Shown: in pieces, positions 52,034 through 60,887 of the stretch
Layout of the letters: every line of letters starts with the position of its first letter
Position numbering within the stretch: position 1 is the stretch's first letter
NCBI GenBank assembly: GCA_035458525.1
Contig: DATHZQ010000151.1
Coordinates: 1 to 64,000 of the forward strand
DNA from: DATHZQ01 sp035458525
GTDB taxonomy: Bacteria > Actinomycetota > Acidimicrobiia > Spongiisociales > UBA5794
Direction: 5' to 3'
Length of the DNA stretch: 64,000 bases
The notes under the pieces: model-generated
The model's input: the letters and a program-made list of their open reading frames with translations, nothing else
The model's database searches: none
What the model was told of the DNA's origin: nothing
Made by a program: the position numbers and the translations under genes

Positions 52034-52045
52034 GTATGCGCATAC
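52034..52045. promoter_or_regulatory. 12-bp perfect palindrome in the gltB 5' region
   Basis: GTATGCGCATAC lies 30 to 41 bases before the gltB GTG start, between gltB and the divergent Rossmann-fold gene. It may be a nitrogen- or amino-acid-responsive operator, but the match to any known box is not established. TACACT about 40 bases further upstream is a weak -10 candidate. Confidence 0.3.
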
Positions 52046-52132
52046 TTCGATGGGTATTCAGGAGCGATCCAGTGTATCCCGAAGCGTTCAGGGCCCAAAA
52101 AGCGCCCGCAACGGAGGAGGTACGCTTCCGGC

Positions 52133-52597
52133 ATGCCTGTGATCGTCGTTGGCGCAGACACCGAGGTCGGCCGAGCCGCCGTCGATGCGTTGCTGCCCGA
52201 CGCCGCAGAGGTCCGTGCGTTCGTCACCGACCCCAATGCCATCGACCCCCTCAAGGCGCTGGGAGTGAAGGTTGCCGTGGGCGACGTCTCGGACGGCTCC
52301 CACGTCGGTGGCGCGGCCCTGAACGCATTCTGTGCCGTGCTCGTGCAGGAGGCTGCGACGGACGAGCGGGAGCGGTCCTTCGCCAACACGGTGAAGGAGG
52401 TGATCGCGGCTTGGGCCGAGGGTCTCCGTGACAGCGACGTGCACCGCACGATCTGGGTCGGCGATGTTGCGGTAGGCCAGGCCGGCGAGGTGCTGGCAGC
52501 GGCAACACCCGAGTTTGCCTCGGTGCCGACCGCCGACCGATCGCCTGACGAGATCGCAGCCGACATCGCCAGGCTCGAGTCGTCATCCACCGTGTGA
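52133..52597 (+). CDS. Small Rossmann-fold NAD(P)-binding protein, unknown function
   Basis: A 154-residue protein beginning MPVIVVGADTEVGRAAVDAL, a dinucleotide-binding turn like NAD(P)H-binding atypical SDRs (GxxxxVG). Next come strands AEVRAFVTDPN and GVKVAVGDVSD, as in NmrA/YtfG-like proteins, but the chain stops well short of a full enzyme. The catalytic tyrosine-lysine pair is not seen. It may be a regulatory or truncated form. GGAGGAGG lies about 12 bases before the ATG. Divergent from gltB. Confidence 0.7.
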   Translation: MPVIVVGADTEVGRAAVDALLPDAAEVRAFVTDPNAIDPLKALGVKVAVGDVSDGSHVGGAALNAFCAVLVQEAATDERERSFANTVKEVIAAWAEGLRDSDVHRTIWVGDVAVGQAGEVLAAATPEFASVPTADRSPDEIAADIARLESSSTV

Positions 52598-52633
52598 GGG
52601 CAGCGCTGTCCCCCAGAACGGCGGCTGCTGCGT

Positions 52634-53020
52634 ATGACTCATGTGATCGCTGTGACTGAGCAGCCGCTTGCGGACGGCTTCGATACCGTCGACGGAACCG
52701 AGTTCGCATTGTTCTTCCGCGACGAAGACCGGTCGGTGGTTGGGCTGGCGTATGTGCTCTCGGGCAGCTTCCTGGCCGCCGAGGATCTCGCCCAGGACGG
52801 CTTTGCGGTCGCCTACCGGCGCTGGGAAGTCGTCGGCGGCTACGACAACCGGGGCGCCTGGGTGCGCCACGTCGTGGCCAACCGAGCTCGGTCGCGCTTC
52901 CGCCGCCTCCGTGCCGAGCGTTCGGCCTTGCGCCGTCTCGCCGGACGCCCTCCGGCGGTCGTGGAGATGTCGGAGCCGGCGTAGGAGGTCTGGGCCGCAG
53001 TGCGCAACCTGCCCAGGCAC
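52634..53020 (+). pseudogene. Broken ECF sigma factor gene (regions 2 kept, stop codon, region 4 lost)
   Basis: The frame reads an SigE-like ECF sigma factor: FRDEDRSVVGLAYVLSGSF, AAEDLAQDGFAVAYRRWEVV and GAWVRHVVANRARSRFRRL (region 2). Then comes an in-frame TAG at 52982-52984, directly after SEPA. The same frame goes on with EVWAAVRNLPRH, the usual start of region 4, and then similarity ends at about 53020, where an acetyltransferase remnant begins on the opposite strand. With no region 4 the product could not recognise a -35 element. A residual 116-residue peptide from the ATG could still be made. Confidence 0.75.
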
Positions 53021-53446
53021 GTGTCGGGTATCGAGATCGATCTCGTGTTTGTCCGCACAGAGGCCGAACCCAAAGCGTCCGTAGATCGCCGTCTCAGAAG
53101 CCCACAAGCCGGCGAGCGGGTCGCCGCGGCCGTGGGCGGCATCGAGGTGCAACTGCATCATGTCACGCAGGATGCCGCGCCTGCGGTGCGTCGCTCGCAC
53201 GGTGACGATGGTGGTTCCCGCCATCGTCAGTTGGGCGCCACCGGGCACGGTGATGGCGAAATCGAACTCACCGAGCGTGCCGACGATCTCGTCGCCGTCG
53301 AAGGCACCGACGGTCCGATCGAGGGGCAACATCTCGTAGAAGCGGTCGTGGTCCTCTTCCCGCGAGTCGCCGCCGAAGCCGCGGGCGATCGCACTGCGAA
53401 AGCGCTGGGTCTCGCTTTCCCGGATCGGACGAATGATGATGTGCAT
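53018..53446 (-). pseudogene. Truncated Eis-like GNAT acetyltransferase gene
   Basis: From its start (MHIIIRPIRESETQRFRSA) the first about 142 codons match Eis-type acetyltransferases: DRFYEMLPLDRTVGAFDGDE, AGTTIVTVRATHRRRGILRD (acetyl-CoA loop RRRGILR) and LWASETAIYGRFGFGLCADK. Similarity ends near HEIDLDTRHV, where the sequence becomes antisense to the ECF sigma remnant. Full Eis proteins are about 400 residues, so the second GNAT and sterol-carrier-like domains are gone. The minus frame stays open to 52583, so a hybrid product could be translated, but it would not be a normal enzyme. Confidence 0.72.
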
Positions 53447-53540
53447 TCGTCCAAGCTACCCGCATCGCCATGCCGGCAACGACACCATTCCCAGCTGTCT
53501 AGGTTGGGGAGACTTGATCGCCAAGCAACCGAGGAGTGCC

Positions 53541-54329
53541 GTGAGCGACGTTCGTATCGCCGTCCAGATCCACCCCCAACACGCCGACTATGCGGACATT
53601 CGCCGAGCGGTGATGCAGGCGGAGGAGCTCGGCGTCGACATCGTCTACAACTGGGATCACTTCTACCCGCTGTACGGCGATGCCGACGGCAAGCACTTCG
53701 AATGCTGGACGATGCTCGGCGCATGGGCGGAGCAAACCGAGCGGATCGAGTTTGGCGCGCTCGTGACCTGCAATTCCTACCGCAACCCCGACCTGCTGGC
53801 GGACATGGCCCGCACGGTCGATCACATCTCCAACGGCCGCCTCATCCTCGGCATCGGCAGCGGCTGGTTCGAGCGGGACTACGTGGAGTACGGCTACGAC
53901 TTCGGCCCGACGCCCGGCTGGCGCTTGGACAACCTCGCCGAAGCGCTACCTCGCCTCGTGTCCCGGTGGGACAAGCTGAATCCTGCCCCGACCCGCGACA
54001 TCCCGATCCTCATCGGCGGTGGGGGCCGCAGGAAGACGCTGAAGATGACGGCGCAGTACGCCTCCATCTGGCATCACTTCGGAACCCCTGACGACATGAA
54101 GGAGAAGTCGGACGGACTGGACGACTGGTGCTCGGAGCTCGGGCGAAACCCGGCCGACATCGAACGCTCTGTTGGCATCGATTGGGACAAGGTCGATGAT
54201 CCCGTCGCCACGGCCGAGGCGTACTACGCAGTTGGGATGAGGCAATTCACGTTCGGCGTCAACGGCCCGGACTACGACCTCGGCATCTTGCGACCGTGGT
54301 TGGCATGGCGAGACGGGAAACGGGGGTGA
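53541..54329 (+). CDS. LLM-class oxidoreductase, probably F420-dependent
   Basis: A 262-residue luciferase-like TIM-barrel protein. It begins SDVRIAVQIHPQHADYADI, and VYNWDHFYPLYGD, GRLILGIGSGWFERDY and PILIGGGGRRKTLKM are the cofactor-binding features of the actinobacterial F420 subgroup (TIGR-type LLM). Its electron carrier is F420 rather than FMN by family custom; the substrate is unknown. The GTG at 53541 has GAGGAG four bases before it, and an upstream in-frame ATG would add 36 residues that are antisense to the Eis remnant. The stop overlaps the next gene (GTGA). Confidence 0.83.
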   Translation: MSDVRIAVQIHPQHADYADIRRAVMQAEELGVDIVYNWDHFYPLYGDADGKHFECWTMLGAWAEQTERIEFGALVTCNSYRNPDLLADMARTVDHISNGRLILGIGSGWFERDYVEYGYDFGPTPGWRLDNLAEALPRLVSRWDKLNPAPTRDIPILIGGGGRRKTLKMTAQYASIWHHFGTPDDMKEKSDGLDDWCSELGRNPADIERSVGIDWDKVDDPVATAEAYYAVGMRQFTFGVNGPDYDLGILRPWLAWRDGKRG

Positions 54330-55264
54330 GTCCAGTCGCCTACGGGGACGTTCTCGAAGCGTCGCGGCGGATCGCACCGCACGTTCACCGCACACCGACG
54401 TTTCACTCCCGGTCGCTGGACACGTGGGTGGACGGCAGGGTGGCCCTCAAGGCGGAGAATCTGCAGCGGGTCGGCGCCTTCAAGATGCGCGGCGCCACGA
54501 ATGCAGTCATGCAGCTGAGCGATGAAGAGGCCCGAGCCGGCGTTGCCGCCCACTCGTCCGGCAATCACGCTCAGGCGCTGGCGTTGGCGGCCCAACTCCG
54601 CGGCATCCCGGCGCGGATCGTGATGCCTTCCGACGCCCCGTTGGTCAAGAAGGACGCCGTCGCCGGATACGGCGCCGAGATCATCGAGTGCGAACCGACA
54701 CAGGTGGCTCGCGAGGACGCAGTCGCCGGTGTGGTGGCGGAAACCGGGGCCACGGAGATCCACCCCTACGACAACGATCGCATCATCGCCGGCGCCGGCA
54801 CCGCTGCGCTCGAGCTGCTGGGTGCGGCCCCTGAGCTCGAAGTGATCATCGCCCCTGTCGGCGGGGGCGGATTGCTGTCGGGCACCTGCTTGGCCGCCCA
54901 CGGGGTCGACGCGTCGATCAAGGTCGTGGGGGCGGAGCCGCTCGGCGCCGACGACGCAGCCCGCTCGCTCGCCGCCGGCCGTGCGCTCCCGCAAGACAAT
55001 CCGCAAACGATGGCAGATGGGTTGCGAACCGGCCTCAGCGACCGGACGTTCGCCATCATCTCCGCGCACGTCGATCAGATCTCCACGGTCACCGAAGACG
55101 AGATCGTCGAAGCGATGCGCTTCGTCTGGACCCGCACAAAGCTCTTGATCGAGCCGAGCGCAGCGGTGGCCGTCGCTGTCGCTCGAAAACTGGACCTCCG
55201 GGGCAAGCGCACCGGCATCATCCTGAGCGGAGGCAACGTCGACCTCGACGCATTGCCCTGGTGA
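54326..55264 (+). CDS. PLP-dependent threonine/serine dehydratase family protein
   Basis: A 312-residue fold-type II PLP enzyme. The PLP lysine is in RVGAFKMRGATNAV, the substrate loop is HSSGNHAQALALAA, the phosphate-binding glycine loop is APVGGGGLLSGT and the cofactor-ring contact is IILSGGNVDLD. There is no regulatory ACT domain, so it fits catabolic threonine dehydratase or serine racemase-like proteins. I use GTG 54326, which overlaps the upstream stop; ATG 54296 and 54305 would overlap that gene further. Convergent with the SdpI-like gene, seven bases apart. Confidence 0.88.
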   Translation: MSPVAYGDVLEASRRIAPHVHRTPTFHSRSLDTWVDGRVALKAENLQRVGAFKMRGATNAVMQLSDEEARAGVAAHSSGNHAQALALAAQLRGIPARIVMPSDAPLVKKDAVAGYGAEIIECEPTQVAREDAVAGVVAETGATEIHPYDNDRIIAGAGTAALELLGAAPELEVIIAPVGGGGLLSGTCLAAHGVDASIKVVGAEPLGADDAARSLAAGRALPQDNPQTMADGLRTGLSDRTFAIISAHVDQISTVTEDEIVEAMRFVWTRTKLLIEPSAAVAVAVARKLDLRGKRTGIILSGGNVDLDALPW

Positions 55265-55271
55265 GATCGAA

Positions 55272-55619
55272 CTAGAGGTCGTCGATCGCTCTGAACCCGC
55301 GGTAGGCGCCGATCAGGGCTGCAGCCAGCATCACCAGGAGCACCAGAACCACGAGCCCCAACCCGACGATATTCGAAGGGCGGGTGAACAGCGCCAGGCC
55401 GCCCATCACGGCCACGTAGCCCGCCACCGAGAACGAGCCGGCGGCGGCGTGGTGGGCTGCCTGCCACGCCGCCGCCGACTCGAGGGTCTTGGTGGTGCGG
55501 ATACCGACGATCCAGTTGCGAGGCAGGCGGCCCGCAGCCGCCCGGCTGCCCACCACGACCAGGAGCACCCCGGCTCCGGTCAGCACGACGCCGAGCACGA
55601 TGACCGCCGCCCACGGCAT
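55272..55619 (-). CDS. SdpI-family small membrane protein
   Basis: A 115-residue protein with three membrane segments: AAVIVLGVVLTGAGVLLVVV, SVAGYVAVMGGLALF and VGLGLVVLVLLVMLAAALIG. Between the first two is RLPRNWIVGIRTTKTLESAA then WQAAHHAAAG, the SdpI C-terminal signature (GxRxxxTL..x..W...H). In Bacillus SdpI is an immunity and signalling protein, but most relatives are of unknown role. ATG 55619 is used; GTG 55649, three bases after the upstream stop, would add ten residues. Confidence 0.78.
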   Translation of the reverse strand: MPWAAVIVLGVVLTGAGVLLVVVGSRAAAGRLPRNWIVGIRTTKTLESAAAWQAAHHAAAGSFSVAGYVAVMGGLALFTRPSNIVGLGLVVLVLLVMLAAALIGAYRGFRAIDDL

Positions 55620-55651
55620 GAGATCGCCGGCGTCTGCCCCGTCGAACACGG

Positions 55652-56308
55652 TCAGGCCTGGGGCCGCTGGTAGCCCTGCAGGTATGCCGGCAGCGGCACG
55701 CCGGACCGGAGGTCGGGATCGTCCAAGGGGGCGCCGGCTTCGAGCCGCAGCGGAATGACACCTGCCCAGATGGGGAGTTCGTAGTCCGCATCGTCGTCCT
55801 TCGGCGGGCCCGTTCGCACCTTGGCGGAGGCTTCGACGATGTCCATCGCCACCACCAGTGTCCCCTTCTCCTCCTTGGCCGTTGGCAACCGGCAGTCCGC
55901 CCAGCGGCCGGGCGTGACATGTTCGGTGAGCACCTCGAAGGCCCGGCCCTTCTCCCCAACATCGTCGACGATGCGCGGCCTGCCGTACATGACCACCGAT
56001 CGGTAGTTCACCGAGCTGTGGAACGGAGCGCGAGCGAGGGCGATACCGTCGAGCAGCGTCACGGTGATGCACACCTCCACATCGCCTTTCATGGTCCGCA
56101 GCAGGCGGCTGGCAGGTGACCCATGCAGATAGAGCGTGTCGCCATCGCGGGCGTGCAGCATCGGAATGACCACGGGACTCCCGTCGTCGATCAGTCCGAC
56201 ATGGCACACGAGCGCCTCATCGAGGATGGCGTCGATCACGGCCCGGTCGTACGCCCCCCGCTCGGCGAGCCGGCGCACCCTGGTCCGTTCGGAGTATGGA
56301 GCCGTCAT
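55652..56308 (-). CDS. Flavin/pyridoxamine 5'-phosphate oxidase-like split-barrel protein
   Basis: A 218-residue FMN-binding split-barrel protein of the NimA/PNPOx-like group. AYDRAVIDAILDEALVCHVG, GSPVVIPMLHARDGDTLYLH, SPASRLLRTMKGDVEVCITV and SVNYRSVVMYGRPRIV follow the usual order of strands. The cofactor (FMN, F420 or haem) and substrate are not determinable. It starts with ATG at 56308, with no operon partner upstream except the palindromic element, and is followed by the SdpI-like gene after 32 bases. Confidence 0.82.
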   Translation of the reverse strand: MTAPYSERTRVRRLAERGAYDRAVIDAILDEALVCHVGLIDDGSPVVIPMLHARDGDTLYLHGSPASRLLRTMKGDVEVCITVTLLDGIALARAPFHSSVNYRSVVMYGRPRIVDDVGEKGRAFEVLTEHVTPGRWADCRLPTAKEEKGTLVVAMDIVEASAKVRTGPPKDDDADYELPIWAGVIPLRLEAGAPLDDPDLRSGVPLPAYLQGYQRPQA

Positions 56309-56388
56309 GAGACGAGCGTAGATGGGACCGTCCGAGCGCGTCGACGCAGACCCGCCGTCCAGGCCACGTGGGGCACCCTGCTAGCGGG

Positions 56389-56489
56389 GTGCGGAAAAAG
56401 GGGTCCGCCGGTTTGGTGACCGAGGACGCGGTAATGCCACGCACGATTTGACGTTGTTTGCCGAACCGGCACTGGTGCTTTTTCCGCAT
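56389..56489. repeat. About 100-base imperfect palindrome (REP/MITE-like element or long hairpin)
   Basis: TGCGGAAAAAG at 56390-56400 pairs perfectly with CTTTTTCCGCA at 56478-56488. Further in, GCCGGTTTGG (56407-56416) pairs with CCGAACCGGC (56461-56470) at nine of ten positions. The arms together span roughly 27 bases with a 44-base loop. It fills most of the gap between the GNAT gene end and the split-barrel gene start, both on the minus strand. No second copy was found in the window. Confidence 0.6.
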
Positions 56490-56493
56490 CCGG

Positions 56494-57132
56494 CTAGAGC
56501 CCCGAAGACGAACCGCGGCGAGCCAGGAGCCACATAGGGACGTTCAGACCTTCTGGTATGAACTCCTCGACCACGTCGAATCCGAAACGCCGATAGAAGC
56601 CGACGTTGCGTTCGGTCTCCGTTTCCAAGTAGATCGGCCTGCCGTCACGATCCGCCCTCGCCATCCCGTGCGCCATGAGAACCGATCCCAATCCTTGGCC
56701 CTGAACTTCGGGATCGACTCCCAAGGCAGCCACATACCAGTGAGGCTCGGGCATCAGCGCCTTCCTCCGGGCCCCGATCTGGCGAAGTGAGAACAACATG
56801 CGCTTCCGGTCGCGCCTCGGAAGGCTCATCACCGACCGCGGCAGGGCAAGACCCGACCTCACCATGGCGCATACACCCAAATCTCGTTCTGGTGGATGCC
56901 ACAAGGCGACCCCCGTCAGGTCCGAGGTCTTCTCCGCTATCCCCTTTGCAGCGATCGTTGTTCTGACCAAGCCCGAGAACACCCTGGCGAGCAATTCAGG
57001 ACGGCGCTCAGGGTCACGGATCGTCGCGACCCACAACGGATCGGTTTGAAACGCTCTGCTGAGCACTGCCCCCGCATCGGCACTCTCTCTCGATTCCAAC
57101 AACGTCACTGCAGTGGACGGCTGGCTCCTCAT
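56494..57132 (-). CDS. GNAT-family N-acetyltransferase
   Basis: A 212-residue acetyltransferase. AVLSRAFQTDPLWVATIRDP opens the substrate region, LGVDPEVQGQGLGSVLMAHG is the acetyl-CoA loop (Q-x-x-G-x-G), and YLETETERNVGFYRRFGFDV is the C-terminal signature common to this subgroup, which often acetylates small molecules or drugs. The stop lies just before the palindromic element. Regulation not visible. Confidence 0.83.
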   Translation of the reverse strand: MRSQPSTAVTLLESRESADAGAVLSRAFQTDPLWVATIRDPERRPELLARVFSGLVRTTIAAKGIAEKTSDLTGVALWHPPERDLGVCAMVRSGLALPRSVMSLPRRDRKRMLFSLRQIGARRKALMPEPHWYVAALGVDPEVQGQGLGSVLMAHGMARADRDGRPIYLETETERNVGFYRRFGFDVVEEFIPEGLNVPMWLLARRGSSSGL

Positions 57133-57260
57133 GTCACCATCATCGAGACGGCGCGGGCATTCAGAAGAGGCGAACGTCCCGGCCCGCGGTCAGGGCACGA
57201 CGTCGTTCCGCAGTCTCGCTTCGAGTCTGCTCACGGGTTGGCGAAGCCACCTGCGACATC

Positions 57261-59033
57261 TCACGCGACGCCGCGCTCCCACACCTCGACCAGCTCCCGG
57301 TACCGGTCGCTGGTCTCGACGAGTGCGTCGTGAGAGCCGTCTGCGATGATGCGGCCGGCATCGACCATCACCACGCGATCAGCTCGCTCGGCACTGCGGA
57401 GCCGGTGGGCGATCACGACCGCGGTGCGCTCCGCCAGGAGGACGCGCAGCGCACCCTCGACCTGGACCTCGGTCTCGGGGTCGAGGTTCGACGTGGCCTC
57501 ATCGAGCACGACGACGGCCGGATCGGCGAGGAACGCCCTACCCAGCGCCACCAGCTGTCGCTCCCCCGCGGAGAAGCGGCTGCCCCGCTCCCGCACTTCC
57601 GTGTCGAGTCCCTCGGGCAGCGACCGTACCCACTCGTCGATACCCATCGCCCTGCACACGTCCCAAATCGCTTGATCGGGCGCTTCCGGCACGGCGTAGC
57701 GGAAGTTGTCCCGCAGCGTTCCGTCGAACAAGAAGCCGTCCTGCGGAATCAGGGCGATGGCCTCGGCGCGGGACGAGAACGAGAGATCGCGCAGGTCGAT
57801 GCCGTCGATCCTGACGGCACCACGGCTGGGGTCGTAGAAGCGCATCAGCAGCTTCGCCACCGTCGATTTCCCTGCGCCGGTCTCACCGACCACGGCCAAG
57901 CGCTGGCCGGGCGGCACGTCCAGCGTGAAGTCTTCCAGGATCAGATCATCGCCGTATCCGAAGCCCACAGCCTCCAGCGCGAGCGCGCCATCAACCGTAT
58001 CCGGCAACTCCAGCGCATCGGGGCGCTCCTGCACCTTGGGCGCCACGTCGAGCAACTGGAACAGCTTCGCCAGGGCCGCCAGCGACGCTTGGGCGAGGTT
58101 GTAGACATTGGCGAGGTTGACGATCGGCTCGAAGAACCAGTTCAAGTAGAGCGTGAATGCCACGAGCGACCCGAACGTGAGGTCCCCGGAGATCACCCGG
58201 CGACCGCCCAGCAGCAGCACAACGCCCAGGCCGACCGTCCGCAAGAAGTTGATGGCGGGGAAATACCAAGAGATCGCCCGGGCGGCCGTCATGTTGGCCT
58301 CGAAGTACGTTTCGTTGATACGGCCGAAGCTGGCGGCCTGCTCCGTCTCCTGCGTGAACGCCTGCACCACTCGTACGCCGGTGATGCCCTCCTGCAGGCT
58401 TGCGAGGACTCGACCGATCGACTCGCGCACCTGCTGGTAGGCGCGAGAGACGTGCCGTTGAAACAGCACGGAGACGAGCACGACGACGCCGATGACGACG
58501 AAGACGGCAAGCGCCATCTGCAAGTCGAGCAGCAGCATCGCCACGGCGACCCCGATCGTCGTCAGCAGGTTGGTGAGCGCCAGCACCGCCCCCTGGTTGG
58601 TGAACTCGGTGATCGACTCGATGTCCGACGTCATCCGTGACACGAGCACGCCGGTCTTGGCACCGTCGTAGAACGCCATATCGAGCCTGGTCAGGTGATT
58701 GAACACACGGGAGCGCAGCTCCAACAGGAACCGCTCGCCCACATTGGCGACGGCGAACTGCGACACACGCTGCGCCCAGTACTGCACCGCCAGCAGGCCG
58801 AGGAAGACGAGCGAGGCAATCGTGATGGCGCGCTTGTCCCCTGCAGCGATCCCCTCGTCGACACCGGATCCAACGACGATCGGTCCGAGCAACCGGGCAA
58901 CCGTGGCGATGATCGTGACGAAGAGCGCCCACAGTGCCGCCCGGCGCAGGTGCCGCCCCAGTCGGGCGGCGCGCATGAGCAGCCCCTTGGTGTCGTCGAT
59001 CTCGTGGTCCCCGCCGTAGCGCATGTACCTCAC
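57261..59033 (-). CDS. Heterodimeric ABC exporter half (ATPase with transmembrane domain), subunit 1
   Basis: A 590-residue half-transporter: six membrane spans in the first 320 residues, then an ATPase domain with Walker A VGETGAGKSTVAKLL, signature RFSAGERQLVALGRAF (FSAGE instead of LSGGQ), Walker B AVVVLDEATSNLD with the catalytic glutamate, and H-loop VIAHRLRSA. Intact glutamate here and its loss in the partner mean one consensus and one degenerate ATP site, as in TM287/288-type exporters. Substrate unknown (lipids, drugs or peptides). The start overlaps the partner stop (ATGA). Confidence 0.9.
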   Translation of the reverse strand: MRYMRYGGDHEIDDTKGLLMRAARLGRHLRRAALWALFVTIIATVARLLGPIVVGSGVDEGIAAGDKRAITIASLVFLGLLAVQYWAQRVSQFAVANVGERFLLELRSRVFNHLTRLDMAFYDGAKTGVLVSRMTSDIESITEFTNQGAVLALTNLLTTIGVAVAMLLLDLQMALAVFVVIGVVVLVSVLFQRHVSRAYQQVRESIGRVLASLQEGITGVRVVQAFTQETEQAASFGRINETYFEANMTAARAISWYFPAINFLRTVGLGVVLLLGGRRVISGDLTFGSLVAFTLYLNWFFEPIVNLANVYNLAQASLAALAKLFQLLDVAPKVQERPDALELPDTVDGALALEAVGFGYGDDLILEDFTLDVPPGQRLAVVGETGAGKSTVAKLLMRFYDPSRGAVRIDGIDLRDLSFSSRAEAIALIPQDGFLFDGTLRDNFRYAVPEAPDQAIWDVCRAMGIDEWVRSLPEGLDTEVRERGSRFSAGERQLVALGRAFLADPAVVVLDEATSNLDPETEVQVEGALRVLLAERTAVVIAHRLRSAERADRVVMVDAGRIIADGSHDALVETSDRYRELVEVWERGVA

Positions 59034-60823
59034 GACGCCGACCCCGGTGTAGCGGGTGCGGCAGCGGTCCCTTCGGCTCGTGCGAGGACTTCGGCGTACC
59101 GAGGAACCGTGCGAAGGAGCTCGGTGTGCGGCCCGACGGCGGCGATGGCGCCTTCATCGAGGAACACAACCTGGTCGACCAGTGCCAGCGTCGACGTACG
59201 GTGCGCCACGATGACGGTGGTTCGCCCGGCCATCACTTGGCGCAGCGCTTCCTGGATCTCCGCCTCGACGATGGCGTCGACCGATGACGTGGCGTCGTCC
59301 AGGATCAGCACCCGGGGATCGCGCAGCACGGCCCGCGCCAGCGCAACCCGCTGCCGCTGGCCACCGGAAAGGCTGTGGCCGCGTTCCCCGACGACCGTGC
59401 CGTAGCCCTCCGGAAGCGCACAGATGAAATCGTGAGCGCGCGCCAGCCGAGCCGCAGCTCGCACCTGCTCGTCGGTTGCCTCGGGGGCGCCGAGGGCGAT
59501 GTTGTCGCGAATCGACGCCGAGAACAGAAATGTCTCTTGAAAGACCACCGCTACCTCGTTGCGGAGCTGGTCGAGCGGCACCTGCCGCACGTCCACGCCG
59601 TCGACCACGACGCTGCCTTCTGCGGCTTCGAGGAACCGCGGAATGAGATAGGCCAGCGTCGACTTGCCGGCACCGGTCGAGCCGACCAGTGCCACGGAGG
59701 TGCCGCCGGGAATGCGAAGGTCCAACCCGGACAGCACCTCTTCACCGTCCGGGTAGCCGAAACGGACTCCCGTCAGCTCGATCTCACCGGGGCCCGGCGT
59801 CAGCCGGATGGGATGCTGTGGATCTGCAGGATCGGGCTCGGTCCCCAGCAACTCACGCACCCGGGTGGCCGCAGCCGCTGCCCGTGGGAGATTGGCGAAG
59901 AACCACCCGGTGATGCGGGTCGGCAAGATCATCACCGCGAGGTATTGGGTGAAGGCCACGAACTCACCGAGCGTGATGGCACCGTCCACGACGCGGAAAC
60001 CGCCCAGCCAGAGCACGACCACGGTCCCCGCCGAAGGGATCAGCTCGAAGAGTGGGCCGTACACGGATGAGATCTTTGCCAGGCGAAGGGTGCGGTCGTA
60101 GATCCGGTCTGCAGTTGCATCGAGGCGAGCCTGCTCCTGCCGCTCCTGGCCGTACGCCTTGACGACCTGGATACCGGCCACGGCCTCCTCCACGACTTGG
60201 CTGAGGTCGGCGAGGCGCTCCTGAATCTCGAACGACAGCCCGATCGACCGTTTGGCGTACGCCGTGGCCGACAGGAAGAGCGCCGGAATCGTGAGCGCCG
60301 ACGCAGCCCCGAGCACGGGATCGATCAGTACGAGCACTGCGATCACCACGACGAACATCGCCATGTTGGCGAGCGTGATCGGCAACATGGCGAAGATCAG
60401 TCGCACCTGGCCCAGGTCCGACGAGGCCCGAGACATGAGCTGGCCGGTTGGAGTCTCATCGTGGAAGCTGAACCCGAGCTTCTGCATGTGGACGAACATG
60501 CGGTTACGCAGATCGGCCTCCGCCCGATACGAGAGCCGGAAGCCGTAATAGCGACGCAACCCGACCCCGAGTGCTTGGAACAGGCCGGCCGTCATCAGCA
60601 GCGCAACGAGCGGTACCAGCAGATCCAGGTCGTTGGCTCGGATCGCATCGTCGATGATGCGGGCGACGACGTAGGGGATGGCGACGACGAGCGCCATCCA
60701 CAGCAACGCACCGAGAATCGAACGTACCGAGTCGGCCCGGTACTGGAGCAGCGTCTTGCCCAACAGCCCGAGCCCGGACCGCACCTCGGGGCTGCGAAGT
60801 CCGGTCGGGTCGGGAGGGGCCAT
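59030..60823 (-). CDS. Heterodimeric ABC exporter half, subunit 2 (degenerate catalytic site)
   Basis: A 597-residue half-transporter with six membrane spans and an ATPase domain: Walker A VGSTGAGKSTLAYLI, signature HSLSGGQRQRVALARA, H-loop VIVAHRTSTLALV. Walker B is VLILDDATSSVD, with aspartate where the catalytic glutamate should be, so this half gives the degenerate site of a heterodimer. ATG 60823 is used (MAPPDPTGLRSPEV); a start at 60865 would add 14 Arg-rich residues. Divergent from the beta-propeller lipoprotein gene, 64 bases apart. Confidence 0.9.
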   Translation of the reverse strand: MAPPDPTGLRSPEVRSGLGLLGKTLLQYRADSVRSILGALLWMALVVAIPYVVARIIDDAIRANDLDLLVPLVALLMTAGLFQALGVGLRRYYGFRLSYRAEADLRNRMFVHMQKLGFSFHDETPTGQLMSRASSDLGQVRLIFAMLPITLANMAMFVVVIAVLVLIDPVLGAASALTIPALFLSATAYAKRSIGLSFEIQERLADLSQVVEEAVAGIQVVKAYGQERQEQARLDATADRIYDRTLRLAKISSVYGPLFELIPSAGTVVVLWLGGFRVVDGAITLGEFVAFTQYLAVMILPTRITGWFFANLPRAAAAATRVRELLGTEPDPADPQHPIRLTPGPGEIELTGVRFGYPDGEEVLSGLDLRIPGGTSVALVGSTGAGKSTLAYLIPRFLEAAEGSVVVDGVDVRQVPLDQLRNEVAVVFQETFLFSASIRDNIALGAPEATDEQVRAAARLARAHDFICALPEGYGTVVGERGHSLSGGQRQRVALARAVLRDPRVLILDDATSSVDAIVEAEIQEALRQVMAGRTTVIVAHRTSTLALVDQVVFLDEGAIAAVGPHTELLRTVPRYAEVLARAEGTAAAPATPGSAS

Positions 60824-60887
60824 TCGCTGAGGGTAGGCCCGGAGCCGATGGGCCCTGCGCGGCAAAGGTCCCTCGCATGATCACGTC

